Source: Rhodopseudomonas infernalis (GTDB lineage: Bacteria > Pseudomonadota > Alphaproteobacteria > Rhizobiales > Xanthobacteraceae). Taken from it: 64,000 bases of DNA. Below the pieces are notes generated by a model, which saw only the letters and a program-made list of their open reading frames with translations, was not told where the DNA came from and made no database searches. Below, one piece after another: positions 35,433 through 45,594 of this stretch; the first letter of the stretch is position 1; every line of letters begins with the position of its first letter. The stretch spans positions 91,777 through 155,776 of the forward strand of contig NZ_JAJNAL010000009.1 of assembly GCF_022271405.1 (NCBI RefSeq), written 5' to 3'. The position numbers and the translations under genes are program-made.

Positions 35433-35757
35433 TCGCGGCTCTCGCCCGGCTGTTACCTCCGAGGGTGGCGTCGGGCGAGCTTGCCGGCTTCCGGCCGCGT
35501 CCCGATAGCCAGGGAGCCGGCTGGTACAAGGCGATTACTGTCAAGCAACCTGGACGATGCGAGTCAGCGGGTTATATCAATTGATATTTAGTTTGTTTCA
35601 AACGGCGTGAGCGTTGCTGATTTCATCCTGTGGTCGCGGTACGATCCGACCATTGCGCCAAGTTCCTGGCTCGGTGCAATTCATTTTCAGTGGCTCCCCC
35701 TAGGCAGCCGGTTCCGGTTCAAATACAAACTTGGAAGAGGATCAATTCCGAGTTCAA
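35433..35757. other. Intergenic region upstream of kaiC with palindrome ATATCAATTGATAT
   Basis: The 14-bp perfect palindrome ATATCAATTGATAT is at 35574-35587. GTTTG-TTT-CAAAC (35591-35603) follows. The remainder shows no gene. The palindrome is a candidate operator for kaiC. Confidence 0.5.
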
Positions 35758-37449
35758 ATGACCGAAGGCATCGCCAAGGCTCGTACCGGCATCGAAGGTT
35801 TCGATGATCTCACACTGGGCGGGCTGCCAGCGGGGCGGCCGAGTCTGGTGTGCGGCTCCGCCGGGTGCGGCAAGACGCTGTTTGCGTCGACCTTTCTGAT
35901 CAACGGCGCGCGGCTGTATGGCGAGGCCGGCGTCTTCGTGACTTTCGAGGAGCGGCCGGTCGACATCGTCGACAACGTGCAGTCGCTCGGCTTCGATCTG
36001 CAGGGGCTGATCGATCAGGAGCGAATCCTGATCGAGCACATCGCGATCGATCCCACCGAGGTTGCCGAGGTCGGCGACTACGATCTCGAAGCGCTGTTTC
36101 TCAGGCTCGAATTCGCTGTCGACCAGATCGGCGCCAAGCGCATCGTGCTCGACACCATCGAGAGCCTGTTCTCCGCCTTTCAAAATCCCGCCGTGCTGCG
36201 CGCCGAGATCCGCCGGCTGTTCGACTGGCTGAAGCAGAAGGGATTGACGGCGGTTATCACCGGCGAACGCGGTGATGGCACGCTGACCCGGCAGGGGCTC
36301 GAAGAATACGTTTCCGACTGTGTGATCCTGCTCGATCACCGCGTCGACAACCAGGTTTCGACGCGGCGGCTCCGCATCGTCAAATATCGCGGCACCGCGC
36401 ACGGCACCAACGAGTATCCGTTCCTGATCGACGAGGACGGCTTCAGCGTGCTGCCGGTCTCGTCGCTGGGCCTGAATCACAAAGTGTTCGAAGAGCGGAT
36501 CTCGACCGGCGTGCCCGACCTCGACGACATGATGTCGGGAGGCGGTTTGTATCGCGGCAGCAGCGTGCTGATCACCGGCGTCGCCGGTGCCGGCAAGAGT
36601 TCGCTGGCCGGCATGTTGGCGGACGCCGCCTGCAGCCGCGGCGAACGGGCGCTGTATCTGTCGTTCGAGGAATCCGCAGCCCAGACCGTGCGCAACATGA
36701 AGTCGATCGGCACCGATCTCGGTCGTTGGATCGAAGCCGGGCAACTGCGCTACATCGCGGCGCGGCCGACCTTCTACAGCCTCGAAATGCACCTCGCGGT
36801 GATGCTGCGGGAGATCGCGCGGTTCAAGCCGAGCGTGGTGGTGCTCGATCCGATCTCCGCGTTCATCGGCACCGGCGAACTCGGCGAAGTGCAGGCCATG
36901 CTGCTGCGCATCGTCGATTATCTGAAGACGCACGGCATCACCGGCGCGTTCACCCACATCGCTCACGCCCACGACGCGGAGACCGACGCCGGGCTGTCGT
37001 CGCTGATGGACGCCTGGATTCTGCTGCTCAATCGCGAGTCGAACGGCGAGTTCAATCGCGAGCTCTATTTGTTGAAGGCGCGTGGTATCGCGCACTCCAA
37101 TCAGGTCCGCGAATATGTGATGTCGGATAGTGGCATCCGGCTGCTCGAGCCTTATCTGGGAGAAGGCGGCGCGCTGACCGGCTCGGCTCGCCGCGCTGAG
37201 GAGGCGCGCGTTCGCCGGGCAGAGACGAATCGCCGCAACGATGTGGCGCGGCTGCAGGATCAAATTGTTCATCGCCGCCGACGTGCGTTGGCGCAGATCG
37301 AGACCTTGCAGGCCGAACTCGCCGCCGACGAATCTGAATTGAAACGGATGACCGACGCCGAGGATGCCTATCTGAAGCAGAGCGAGTTCGACATCGAGGC
37401 GATCGCCAGGGCGCGAGGACTGCGTCGCAGCGCCCGGGAGACCGAATAA
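35758..37449 (+). CDS. kaiC: Circadian clock-type ATPase KaiC (KaiA-less group)
   Basis: A 563-residue double-domain RecA-like ATPase, the core of the KaiABC/KaiBC clock family. CI Walker A is GSAGCGKTLFAS and CII is GVAGAGKSSLAG; both have tandem Glu (VTFEERP and LSFEESA). The CII phosphorylation sites of cyanobacterial KaiC align with ETDAGLSSLMD, giving Ser-Ser (S431 kept, T432 replaced by Ser). About 85 C-terminal residues form a charged coiled-coil extension (VRRAETNRRNDVARLQDQIVH on). Length exceeds cyanobacterial KaiC (519). Start ATG 35758 is preferred over TTG 35731. No kaiA. Confidence 0.93.
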   Translation: MTEGIAKARTGIEGFDDLTLGGLPAGRPSLVCGSAGCGKTLFASTFLINGARLYGEAGVFVTFEERPVDIVDNVQSLGFDLQGLIDQERILIEHIAIDPTEVAEVGDYDLEALFLRLEFAVDQIGAKRIVLDTIESLFSAFQNPAVLRAEIRRLFDWLKQKGLTAVITGERGDGTLTRQGLEEYVSDCVILLDHRVDNQVSTRRLRIVKYRGTAHGTNEYPFLIDEDGFSVLPVSSLGLNHKVFEERISTGVPDLDDMMSGGGLYRGSSVLITGVAGAGKSSLAGMLADAACSRGERALYLSFEESAAQTVRNMKSIGTDLGRWIEAGQLRYIAARPTFYSLEMHLAVMLREIARFKPSVVVLDPISAFIGTGELGEVQAMLLRIVDYLKTHGITGAFTHIAHAHDAETDAGLSSLMDAWILLLNRESNGEFNRELYLLKARGIAHSNQVREYVMSDSGIRLLEPYLGEGGALTGSARRAEEARVRRAETNRRNDVARLQDQIVHRRRRALAQIETLQAELAADESELKRMTDAEDAYLKQSEFDIEAIARARGLRRSARETE

Positions 37450-37458
37450 GGAAGTAGG

Positions 37459-37737
37459 ATGGCCGATCCGATCAAGCTCGTTCTGTATGTCGCCGGCGAA
37501 ACGCCGAAATCGCTGGCCGCGATCCGCAATCTCGAGCGGATCTGCGCCGAGCATCTGGCCGGCAAGTACAAGGTCGAGGTGATCGACCTGAAGAAGCAGC
37601 CGCAACTTGCGCGCGAGCACGGCATCGTGGCGATCCCGACGCTGGTCAAGGAACTGCCGGTGCCGATCCGCAAGATCATCGGCGACCTGTCCGACACGCC
37701 GAAGGTGCTGGTGCATCTGTCGGTCGAAGGCTCCTGA
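37459..37737 (+). CDS. kaiB: Circadian clock protein KaiB
   Basis: A 92-residue thioredoxin-like protein. Conserved parts are KLVLYVAGETPKSLAAIRNLERICAEHL and LPVPIRKIIGDLSDTPKVLVHL. KaiB switches fold to bind KaiC and sets the phase of phosphorylation or ATPase. It starts 9 bp after kaiC. Together with the downstream kinase it makes a three-gene operon. Confidence 0.95.
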   Translation: MADPIKLVLYVAGETPKSLAAIRNLERICAEHLAGKYKVEVIDLKKQPQLAREHGIVAIPTLVKELPVPIRKIIGDLSDTPKVLVHLSVEGS

Positions 37738-37738
37738 C

Positions 37739-39193
37739 ATGACTTCGGCCGTCGCCGAGCTCAGCCGTACCGAGCTCGAGGCGCGGCTCGAAGAGGCCGA
37801 AGCGACCTTGCGGGCGATCCGCGACGGCGAGATCGATGCCGTCGTGGTGTCGGGCGGCGACAGCGAGCAGGTGTTCACGCTCGAGGGCACCAGCCAGTCG
37901 TATCGCACCTTCATGGAGACCATGGACGTCGGCGCCGCGGCGTTCGATGCCGATGGACAGATGCTCTACGCCAATGCCGCGCTGTGCACGCTGCTGAGCC
38001 AGCCCGCGGATTCGCTCACCGGGCCGGTGCTGATCGATCTACTCGACTCCGTCAATCAGGCGAAGTTTCGCCGTCTGCTGGCGCAGGCTGTGCAGCAGCG
38101 CGAGTCTGCCGAGATTCACCTGCGCGCCGAGGCCGGCGCACGCAGTCTGTTGCTGACCGGGGCGCCGCTGGATATCGGCGTGGTGCGGGGCACCGCCATC
38201 ACCTTCACGGATATCAGCGAACGCGAAGAAGCCGCCGCGGCGCGCGAGTCCGAGCGACTGGCGCGCGCCATCCTGGCTTCCGCCAACGAGGCGGTGATCG
38301 TGTGCGATCGTGGCGGCCGGGTCACCCATCTCAACGGCGCCGCGATACGGATCTGCGCTGCGTCGCCGATCGGCCGAACCTTCGGCGAGGCGATCGATCT
38401 GACCTTTGCGGAGGCCACCGAGCTGATGAGCGGCGCCGACATCGTCGCCATGGCAATCAGCGGCATGCCGGTGCAGGGGCTCGAAGCCGCCGTGCGCGCA
38501 CCATCGGCCGCCATCACCGACGTGATGATCAGCGCCGCGCCGCTGGTGGTGTCGGGCGAGCGGATGCAGGGCTGCGTCGTCACGCTGGTCGACCTGTCGC
38601 ATCGCAAGGCGGCCGAGCGGCGCCAGGCGCTGCTGATGGGTGAGCTCGACCACCGCGTCAAGAATACGCTGGCGATGGTGCTGGCGATCTGCGCCCGCAC
38701 CGCCGCGCACGAGCGCACCATCGAGGATTTTCAGAAGTCGTTCTCCGGCCGGCTGCAGGCGCTTGCCGCGACCCACACGCTGCTGTCGAATTCGTCCTGG
38801 GAGAATTTGCAGATCAAGGACGTGCTCGGCGCCGAGCTGGAGCCGTTTGCGTCCCTGTCGAGCGGCCGGATCATGACCGAAGGTCTCGATATCGCGGTCG
38901 ACGCCAAGATCGGAGTGTCGCTGGGACTCGTGTTCCACGAGCTGGTCACCAACGCGGTGAAGTACGGTGCGCTGTCGGTGCCGGGCGGAAAGATCTCGGT
39001 GCGCCGCCTCGAAGCAAGCGACGACGACACGTTGAGCATCGAATGGCAGGAGCAGGACGGGCCGTTGGTGACGCCGCCGACGTCGTCGGGGTTCGGCCAG
39101 ACACTGATCTCGCGTAGTCTCGGCAGCGGCGGAGCTAAACTCGACTTCCGCCCCACTGGCCTCGTATGCCGGATTTCCGTGCCGCGCGGCTAA
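37739..39193 (+). CDS. PAS-domain HWE-type histidine kinase, next to kaiBC
   Basis: A 484-residue soluble kinase. Residues about 1-40 form a helical segment, followed by two PAS-like domains (about 50-160 and 165-285; TFMETMDVGAAAFDADGQMLYAN and LANEAVIVCDRGGRVTHLNGAA). The kinase core is HWE-type: GELDHRVKNTLAMVLAICARTAA (phospho-His near residue 304) with FHELVTNAVKYGALS. It starts one base after the kaiB stop codon, so translation is coupled. No response regulator is adjacent. It is a candidate clock output or input kinase. Confidence 0.9.
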   Translation: MTSAVAELSRTELEARLEEAEATLRAIRDGEIDAVVVSGGDSEQVFTLEGTSQSYRTFMETMDVGAAAFDADGQMLYANAALCTLLSQPADSLTGPVLIDLLDSVNQAKFRRLLAQAVQQRESAEIHLRAEAGARSLLLTGAPLDIGVVRGTAITFTDISEREEAAAARESERLARAILASANEAVIVCDRGGRVTHLNGAAIRICAASPIGRTFGEAIDLTFAEATELMSGADIVAMAISGMPVQGLEAAVRAPSAAITDVMISAAPLVVSGERMQGCVVTLVDLSHRKAAERRQALLMGELDHRVKNTLAMVLAICARTAAHERTIEDFQKSFSGRLQALAATHTLLSNSSWENLQIKDVLGAELEPFASLSSGRIMTEGLDIAVDAKIGVSLGLVFHELVTNAVKYGALSVPGGKISVRRLEASDDDTLSIEWQEQDGPLVTPPTSSGFGQTLISRSLGSGGAKLDFRPTGLVCRISVPRG

Positions 39194-39222
39194 AGCAGTT
39201 CTGCTTCTAATACGCACGCCGC

Positions 39223-39344
39223 CGTCATCCTGAGGTGCCCGCTGGGCCGCGCTCCGGCGCGGCGCTGCGGGCCTCGAAGGATGTTGCCGCAAACGTCTTG
39301 GCCGCATCCTTCGGGGCGCGCTACGCGCGCACCTCAGGATGACG
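39223..39344. repeat. CGTCATCCTGAGGTGC-type palindromic repeat
   Basis: Ends CGTCATCCTGAGGTGC and GCACCTCAGGATGACG are inverted, around CCTCGAAGGATG and CATCCTTCGG. This type is very common in Bradyrhizobium and Rhodopseudomonas. It fills most of the space between the Kai-linked kinase and the paoC-like gene. Confidence 0.85.
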
Positions 39345-39386
39345 CCTCCGCGAATGACGGCGACGCCTATAAGACTCTCACTGTCG

Positions 39387-41612
39387 TCAGCCGACCGGCG
39401 GCATCTTGTCGATCAGCTTGTCGAGCGTCACCGGGTAGTCGCGCACGCGCACGCCGGTGGCGTTGTAGACCGCATTGGCGACCGCGGCGGCGACGCCGCA
39501 AATGCCGAGCTCGGCGACTCCCTTGGCCTTCATCGGTGACGACATCGGGTCGGTCTCGTCGAGGAAGATGACGTCCTGATGCGGGATGTCGGCGTGTACC
39601 GGCACTTCGTAGCCGGCGAGGTCATGATTGACGAAGAACCCGACCTTCTTGTCGACCACCAGCTCCTCCATCAGCGCCGCGCCGACCCCCATGGTCATCG
39701 CGCCGATGACCTGGCTGCGCGCCGTCTTCGGGTTGAGGATGCGCCCGGAGGCGCAGACCGCGAGCATACGGCGGACGCGGATTTCCGCGGTGGCGGAATC
39801 GACGCCGACTTCGACGAAGTGAGCCCCGAAGGTCGACTGCTGCGCCCGCTTCTGGATGTCGCCATATTCGATCAGGTCTTCGGCCTCGATCGGGCCGTCG
39901 CGCACGGCGTCGGCGAGCGCCACCGTGCGATTGCCGGCGCGGACTTCGTTGCCCTGGAAGTCCGCCTCGGCCGAGTTGAAGCCGAGCTTGCTGGCGATCG
40001 CTTCGCGGAGCTTGACGCAGGCCGCGTAGACGCCGGCGGTGGAGTTGTTACCACCCCACTGGCCGCCCGAGCCGGCCGAGGCCGGAAATAGCGAGTCGCC
40101 GAGCTGGACGGATACCTTCTGTAGCGGCACGCCCATCATCTCCGCCGCGGTCTGGGCGATGATGGTGTAGCTGCCGGTGCCGATGTCGGTCATGTCGGTC
40201 TCGACAACGAGTGTGCCGCTCTGTTCGAGTCGGACCCGCGCTGCCGATTTGGTCAGCATGTTGTTGCGGAAGGCGGCCGCGACGCCCATGCCGATCAGCC
40301 AGCGGCCGTCGCGCATCGAGGCCGGCTGCTGAGCGCGCTTGCTCCAGCCGAACTTGTCGGCGCCGATCTTCATGCATTCGATCAGCTGACGCTGAGAGAA
40401 CGGCAGCGGCTTTGCGTCCGGCTTGTTTTCCGATGTGTCGGGGACAACCTGAGTATCATTGAGGATGCGGAATTCGACCGGATCGAGCGCGAGCTTCTCC
40501 GCCATCTCATCGATGGCGATTTCCAGCGCCATCAGCCCCGGCGCTTCACCGGGCGCACGCATCGCGTTGCCTTCGGGGAGATCGAGCACCGCCAGGCGCG
40601 TCGCGGTCATCCGATTGGCGCCGGCATAAAGCAGTCGGGTCTGGCTGACTGCTGCCTCCGGCTCGCCGTCCGGCAGGTCGCCGGACCAGCTTTCATGCCC
40701 GATCGCGGTGATCTTGCCGTCCTTGGTGGCGCCGAGCCGGAGGCGCTGCACAGTGGCGGGCCGATGCGTCGTGTTGTTGAAGATCAGCGCACGCTGCAGC
40801 GTCACCTTCACGGGCCGTCCGGCGGCGCGCGCGCCGAGCGCTGCGAGCACCGCGTCGGTGCGCAGGAACAGCTTGCTGCCGAAACCGCCGCCGATATAGG
40901 GCGACACCAGACGGACGTTTTCCTTGTCCATATTCAGCGTCTTGGCGAGATCGCCGACGCCCCAGGCGATCATCTGGTTGGACGTCCACACCGTCAGCTT
41001 GTCGCCCTCCCACGCGGCCGTCGACGCATGCGGCTCCATCATCGCGTGCGATTCGTCGGGCGTGGTGTAGGTCTGATCGATCGTCACCGGCGCCGACGCG
41101 AACGCCGCCGCAAAATCACCCACGGAGGTGTCGCCTGGATCCGACATCACCTTGGCGGGCTTCGCGCCGTCCATGCCGGCATGAAGATCGAACGCGCCTT
41201 TGTCGGCCGCGTAGTCGACCCGGATCAGGCTGGCGGCGGCGCGCGCCTGTTCGAACGTGTCCGCCACCACCAGCGCGACCGCCTGATGATAATGCTCGAT
41301 CTGCGGGCCGCCGAGCAGCTTGGCGGTGTTGCGGCCACCCTTGCCGAGTTTGCCGGCGTTGTCGGCCGTCACGATCGCGCGGACACCCGGCGCCGCCTTG
41401 GCTGCCGCCAGGTCCATCGCGGTGATCCGTCCTTTGGGGATCGCCGCACCAAGGATGTAACCGTACGCGGCGTTCGCCGCGACGTCGTGGCGTTCATAGG
41501 CGTAGCGGGCGGTGCCGGTGGTCTTGAGCGGTCCATCGATGCGATCGACGGGCTGGCCGACCACGGTGAGGCGGTCGATCGGGTTGGTCGTTGCGGGGGC
41601 GTCGAATTTCAT
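39387..41612 (-). CDS. Molybdopterin-binding subunit of a xanthine dehydrogenase-family aldehyde oxidoreductase
   Basis: A 741-residue large subunit (PaoC/YagR-like) that binds the molybdenum cofactor. Motifs include RIDGPLKTTGTARYAYE at the N-terminus, GSKLFLRTDAVLAALGARAAGRPVKV, MRAPGEAPGLMALEIAIDEMA (substrate loop with Arg), and SGGQWGGNNSTAGVYAACVKLREAIASKLG. E. coli PaoABC is a periplasmic aldehyde oxidase for aromatic aldehydes. It is the last of three genes (A, B, C) transcribed leftward. ATG 41612 (MKFDAPAT) is chosen over upstream ATG 41702. Confidence 0.92.
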   Translation of the reverse strand: MKFDAPATTNPIDRLTVVGQPVDRIDGPLKTTGTARYAYERHDVAANAAYGYILGAAIPKGRITAMDLAAAKAAPGVRAIVTADNAGKLGKGGRNTAKLLGGPQIEHYHQAVALVVADTFEQARAAASLIRVDYAADKGAFDLHAGMDGAKPAKVMSDPGDTSVGDFAAAFASAPVTIDQTYTTPDESHAMMEPHASTAAWEGDKLTVWTSNQMIAWGVGDLAKTLNMDKENVRLVSPYIGGGFGSKLFLRTDAVLAALGARAAGRPVKVTLQRALIFNNTTHRPATVQRLRLGATKDGKITAIGHESWSGDLPDGEPEAAVSQTRLLYAGANRMTATRLAVLDLPEGNAMRAPGEAPGLMALEIAIDEMAEKLALDPVEFRILNDTQVVPDTSENKPDAKPLPFSQRQLIECMKIGADKFGWSKRAQQPASMRDGRWLIGMGVAAAFRNNMLTKSAARVRLEQSGTLVVETDMTDIGTGSYTIIAQTAAEMMGVPLQKVSVQLGDSLFPASAGSGGQWGGNNSTAGVYAACVKLREAIASKLGFNSAEADFQGNEVRAGNRTVALADAVRDGPIEAEDLIEYGDIQKRAQQSTFGAHFVEVGVDSATAEIRVRRMLAVCASGRILNPKTARSQVIGAMTMGVGAALMEELVVDKKVGFFVNHDLAGYEVPVHADIPHQDVIFLDETDPMSSPMKAKGVAELGICGVAAAVANAVYNATGVRVRDYPVTLDKLIDKMPPVG

Positions 41613-41616
41613 GGGA

Positions 41617-42567
41617 TCAGCCTTTCGCTTCGGCCAGCACGGCGCCCAGCGTTCGCTCGACAAGGGGAAGCTTGAAAGCGTTGTGTTCGGTCGTCCGCGC
41701 ACCGTCGAACAGCCGCCGCGTCACGGCCTGCGCGCCGCGCGGCATCTCGCGCTCGGTGTCCTCGATACGCCACGGCTTATGCGCGACACCGCCGACGGCG
41801 ACGCGGCCGCTGCCGTCACGCTGCACGATCGCCGCGACCGAAATCAGCGCGAAGGCGAACGACGCCCGGTCACGCACTTTGCGATACACATGGGTGCCGC
41901 CCGCCGGCTTCGGCAGCATCACCGCGGTGATCAGTTCGCCCGCACGCAGCGTCGTGTCGTCCTGCGGCCGGTCCTCGGGCAGGCGATGAAACTCGGCCAT
42001 CGGAATGGTGCGTGTCGCACCGTCGCTGCTGACGGTCTCCACAGTCGCATCGAGCACCCGCATGGCCACCGCCATGTCGCTCGGATGCGTGGCGATGCAG
42101 GCATCGCTGACACCGATGATTGCGAGCTGACGGCTGTAGCCCTGCAACGCACCGCAACCGCTGCCGGGGCTGCGTTTGTTGCACGGCTGGTTGGTGTCGT
42201 AGAAGTAGGGGCAGCGGGTTCGCTGCAGAAGATTGCCGGCGGTGGTCGCCTGGTTGCGCAGCTGGCCGTTGGCGCCGGCAAGCAGCGCGCGCGACAGCAC
42301 CGCGTAGTCGCGGCGCACGCGCATATCGGCGGCGAGATCGGTGTTGCGCACCAGCGCGCCGATCCGCAGGCCGCCGTCTTTCGTCTCTTCGATCTTATCG
42401 AGGCCGATATTGTTGACGTCGATGAGGTGCTGCGGCGCCTCGATCTGCAGCTTCATCAGGTCCAGCAGATTGGTGCCGCCGGCGACGAACTTTGCATTCG
42501 GTGACCGTGCGGCGGCCGCGGCGGCTTCGGCCGGGGACTTGGCACGCTCGTAAGTAAACGGCTTCAT
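41617..42567 (-). CDS. FAD-binding subunit with [4Fe-4S] motif of aldehyde oxidoreductase
   Basis: A 316-residue middle subunit (PaoB-like). The FAD-binding region begins with [28 protein letters not shown] four-Cys motif [23 protein letters not shown] (about residues 117-137) is characteristic of PaoB-type subunits and holds an extra 4Fe-4S cluster. Its ATGA start overlaps the stop codon of the small subunit gene (42564-42567). The complex passes electrons from Mo via Fe-S to FAD. Confidence 0.92.
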   Translation of the reverse strand: MKPFTYERAKSPAEAAAAAARSPNAKFVAGGTNLLDLMKLQIEAPQHLIDVNNIGLDKIEETKDGGLRIGALVRNTDLAADMRVRRDYAVLSRALLAGANGQLRNQATTAGNLLQRTRCPYFYDTNQPCNKRSPGSGCGALQGYSRQLAIIGVSDACIATHPSDMAVAMRVLDATVETVSSDGATRTIPMAEFHRLPEDRPQDDTTLRAGELITAVMLPKPAGGTHVYRKVRDRASFAFALISVAAIVQRDGSGRVAVGGVAHKPWRIEDTEREMPRGAQAVTRRLFDGARTTEHNAFKLPLVERTLGAVLAEAKG

Positions 42568-43223
42568 GCCGGCCTCCCTGCGACTTCGGTGATCGCTTCG
42601 GCGATGTTGGAATAGGCGCCGCAGCGGCAGATGTTGCCGCTCATGCGTTCGCGCAGTTCGTCATTGGTGAGCTCGGGCTTGGCCATCAGATCGGCCGTGA
42701 CGTGGCTTGGAATGCCGGCCTTGACTTCGTCGAGCACGGCGACCGCCGAGCAGATCTGCCCCGGCGTGCAATAGCCGCACTGATAGCCGTCGTGTTTGAC
42801 GAAGGCGGCCTGCATCGGATGCAGTTTGTCCGGCGTGCCGAGGCCTTCGATCGTGGTGATCTCGTCGCCCTCGTGCATCACCGCCAGCGACAGGCACGAG
42901 GCGATGCGGCGGCCGTCCACGATCACCGTGCAGGCACCGCATTGGCCCTGATCGCAGCCCTTCTTGGATCCGGTGAGATGCAGATGCTCGCGCAGCGCAT
43001 CGAGCAAGGTCGTGCGGGTATCGATGTCGAGATCACGCGCCGCACCGTTGACGGTGAACGAGACCTTCGCGGTCGACGGCGCAGCTTCAGCCGCAGGCGA
43101 CGCTGCGCCGGCTGAAGTTGGTTGTGCCGAGGCGGCGCCGGAATTCGCGCCGAGCGCGATCGTCGCCGCAGATCCCAGCAGCAGGTTCCGCCGGGAAAGT
43201 TCTAGGTCGTTGAGTTCCACCAT
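42564..43223 (-). CDS. Two-[2Fe-2S] subunit of aldehyde oxidoreductase with Tat signal
   Basis: A 219-residue small subunit (PaoA-like). A Tat-type signal [17 protein letters not shown] (residues about 10-27) indicates folded export to the periplasm of the whole heterotrimer. The [2Fe-2S] motifs are [11 protein letters not shown] with the following C (plant-type) and [12 protein letters not shown] plus CRCGAYSNI. First gene of the A-B-C operon. 164 bp downstream of the Lrp-type gene on the same strand. Confidence 0.92.
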   Translation of the reverse strand: MVELNDLELSRRNLLLGSAATIALGANSGAASAQPTSAGAASPAAEAAPSTAKVSFTVNGAARDLDIDTRTTLLDALREHLHLTGSKKGCDQGQCGACTVIVDGRRIASCLSLAVMHEGDEITTIEGLGTPDKLHPMQAAFVKHDGYQCGYCTPGQICSAVAVLDEVKAGIPSHVTADLMAKPELTNDELRERMSGNICRCGAYSNIAEAITEVAGRPA

Positions 43224-43386
43224 GGGCCGGTCCGTTCGTCGGAGACAACGTTCCGGTGCAGAACGCCGCCGAGCGCGTAAGTTTCCGGCCGCAGGCGGTC
43301 AATCGATGCGCAATGCTGGCGTTGTGCAGTTACTTCACGAATACCGACGGCACGCTCTTCACATCGTCGTGCACATGACGCGTATC

Positions 43387-43863
43387 TCAACCGGCGAGTT
43401 GCTTCAGCGGCAGCCGGGCGCTTTCCTTGAGCCGGTCGAGCACGATCGACGAGCGCACATGTGCGACACTTTGGTGCGGCATGAGTACGTTATTAACTAG
43501 GTCTGACAGGCCCTTGAGGTCGCGCAGCACGGCCTTGAGGACGTAGTCCGAGTCCCCGGTGAGCGAATAGGCTTCCTGGACCTCATCGATCCGGCCGACC
43601 AGCGACCGGAATTTCTTGGAATTGTCGGGCGAGTGCGTCGCCAGCGTGATCTGGATGAAGGCGACGACCCCGAACCCCAGCGCGTCGGCTGCCAGCTCGG
43701 CCCGATAGCCGGTGATGATGTTGTCCTGTTCCAGCCGCATCCGCCGCCGCGAGCATTGCGACGGCGACAGCTGCACCCGGTCGGCCAGTTCCTGATTGGT
43801 CAGCCGGCCGTCGTCCTGCAGCGCGCTGAGGATCTTCAGGTCGAAAGCATCGATCGAAATCAT
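43387..43863 (-). CDS. Lrp/AsnC-family transcriptional regulator, divergent from hppD
   Basis: A 158-residue regulator. The winged helix is IDAFDLKILSALQDDGRLTNQELADRVQLSPSQCSRRRMRLEQDNIITGYRAELA, followed by the RAM domain (FIQITLATHSPDNSKKFRSLVGRIDEVQEAYSLTGDSDYVLKAVLRD). Such regulators divergent from hppD commonly control tyrosine breakdown. The shared intergenic region has an inverted repeat GTGCATA/TATGCAC. It may also read into the aldehyde oxidase genes. Confidence 0.93.
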   Translation of the reverse strand: MISIDAFDLKILSALQDDGRLTNQELADRVQLSPSQCSRRRMRLEQDNIITGYRAELAADALGFGVVAFIQITLATHSPDNSKKFRSLVGRIDEVQEAYSLTGDSDYVLKAVLRDLKGLSDLVNNVLMPHQSVAHVRSSIVLDRLKESARLPLKQLAG

Positions 43864-43892
43864 GCGCCAAAACCGTCAATTATGCGTGGATC

Positions 43893-43927
43893 GTGCATAG
43901 ATTAGCGCAATCGGCGCATGTATGCAC
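43893..43927. promoter_or_regulatory. Inverted repeat between the Lrp-type gene and hppD
   Basis: GTGCATA (43893-43899) and TATGCAC (43921-43927) are perfect inverted copies 21 bp apart, centred between the divergent starts. It is a candidate Lrp-type operator for both promoters. Confidence 0.5.
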
Positions 43928-43988
43928 GCTCCTTGCGCCCGGGCCGGATAATAATACCGGCTCCAAATCGAACACGGAGGAGCCACCG

Positions 43989-45107
<1,119 letters not shown>

Positions 45108-45112
45108 CGCGC

Positions 45113-45594
45113 TCAGCGTGGCCGCAACGGGCCGAGCGTAACGATCTGTTCGGGCGCTCGCTCGTTGACGCGGGCGAACTCCTCGACCACACGCTTGAAA
45201 AGCCCTTGGTCGATCGATGCGATCACGCCGTGATGAGGCGTATCGATGTCGGGGAAAAAAGCCTCGTGAATCGGAAGGTACGCCCGCACGCGCGTATCGA
45301 TGAAGAATGCTCGCGTGTTGTTGTTTTGCCGTGCCCTGTCCACGCCGACCCCAACGACCCGATCGGCAGCCGGTCGCCAAACTTTCGAATCTGAGACGAG
45401 GTGTAGACGGCGACTGCGGCGCCATAGGCCGGCGCGGATCGGCCGGCTAGTCGTGCAGCATCATTGGCCGAGAAAACGCCGACGATGACAGCCGCGTGCC
45501 GGACGATCGCCGGGGTGTCGGGAGCTTCAGCAAACGGGAAGTAGCTCCACACCATATCGCCGCGACGAAAGGGCGTAGTCATCGCGCCGCTCAT
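45113..45594 (-). pseudogene. PemK/MazF-like type II toxin, frameshifted
   Basis: Two out-of-phase frames together encode a toxin-like protein. The first (from 45594) starts with FRRGDMVWSYFPFAEAPDTPAIVRHAAVIVG, typical of PemK-like toxins, and continues to about 45350. The second (from 45343 leftward) holds the C-terminal half, TRAFFIDTRVRAYLPIHEAFFPDIDTP and IDQGLFKRVV. The shift is by a net minus one base near a G-rich run at about 45340-45365, so either a deletion or a sequencing error. The intact antitoxin ends in an ATGA overlap with its start (45591-45594). Confidence 0.7.

Noticed and set aside
45340..45365. Programmed frameshift in the toxin gene
   Set aside because: No clear slippery heptamer with a downstream stem; a deletion or read error is simpler.
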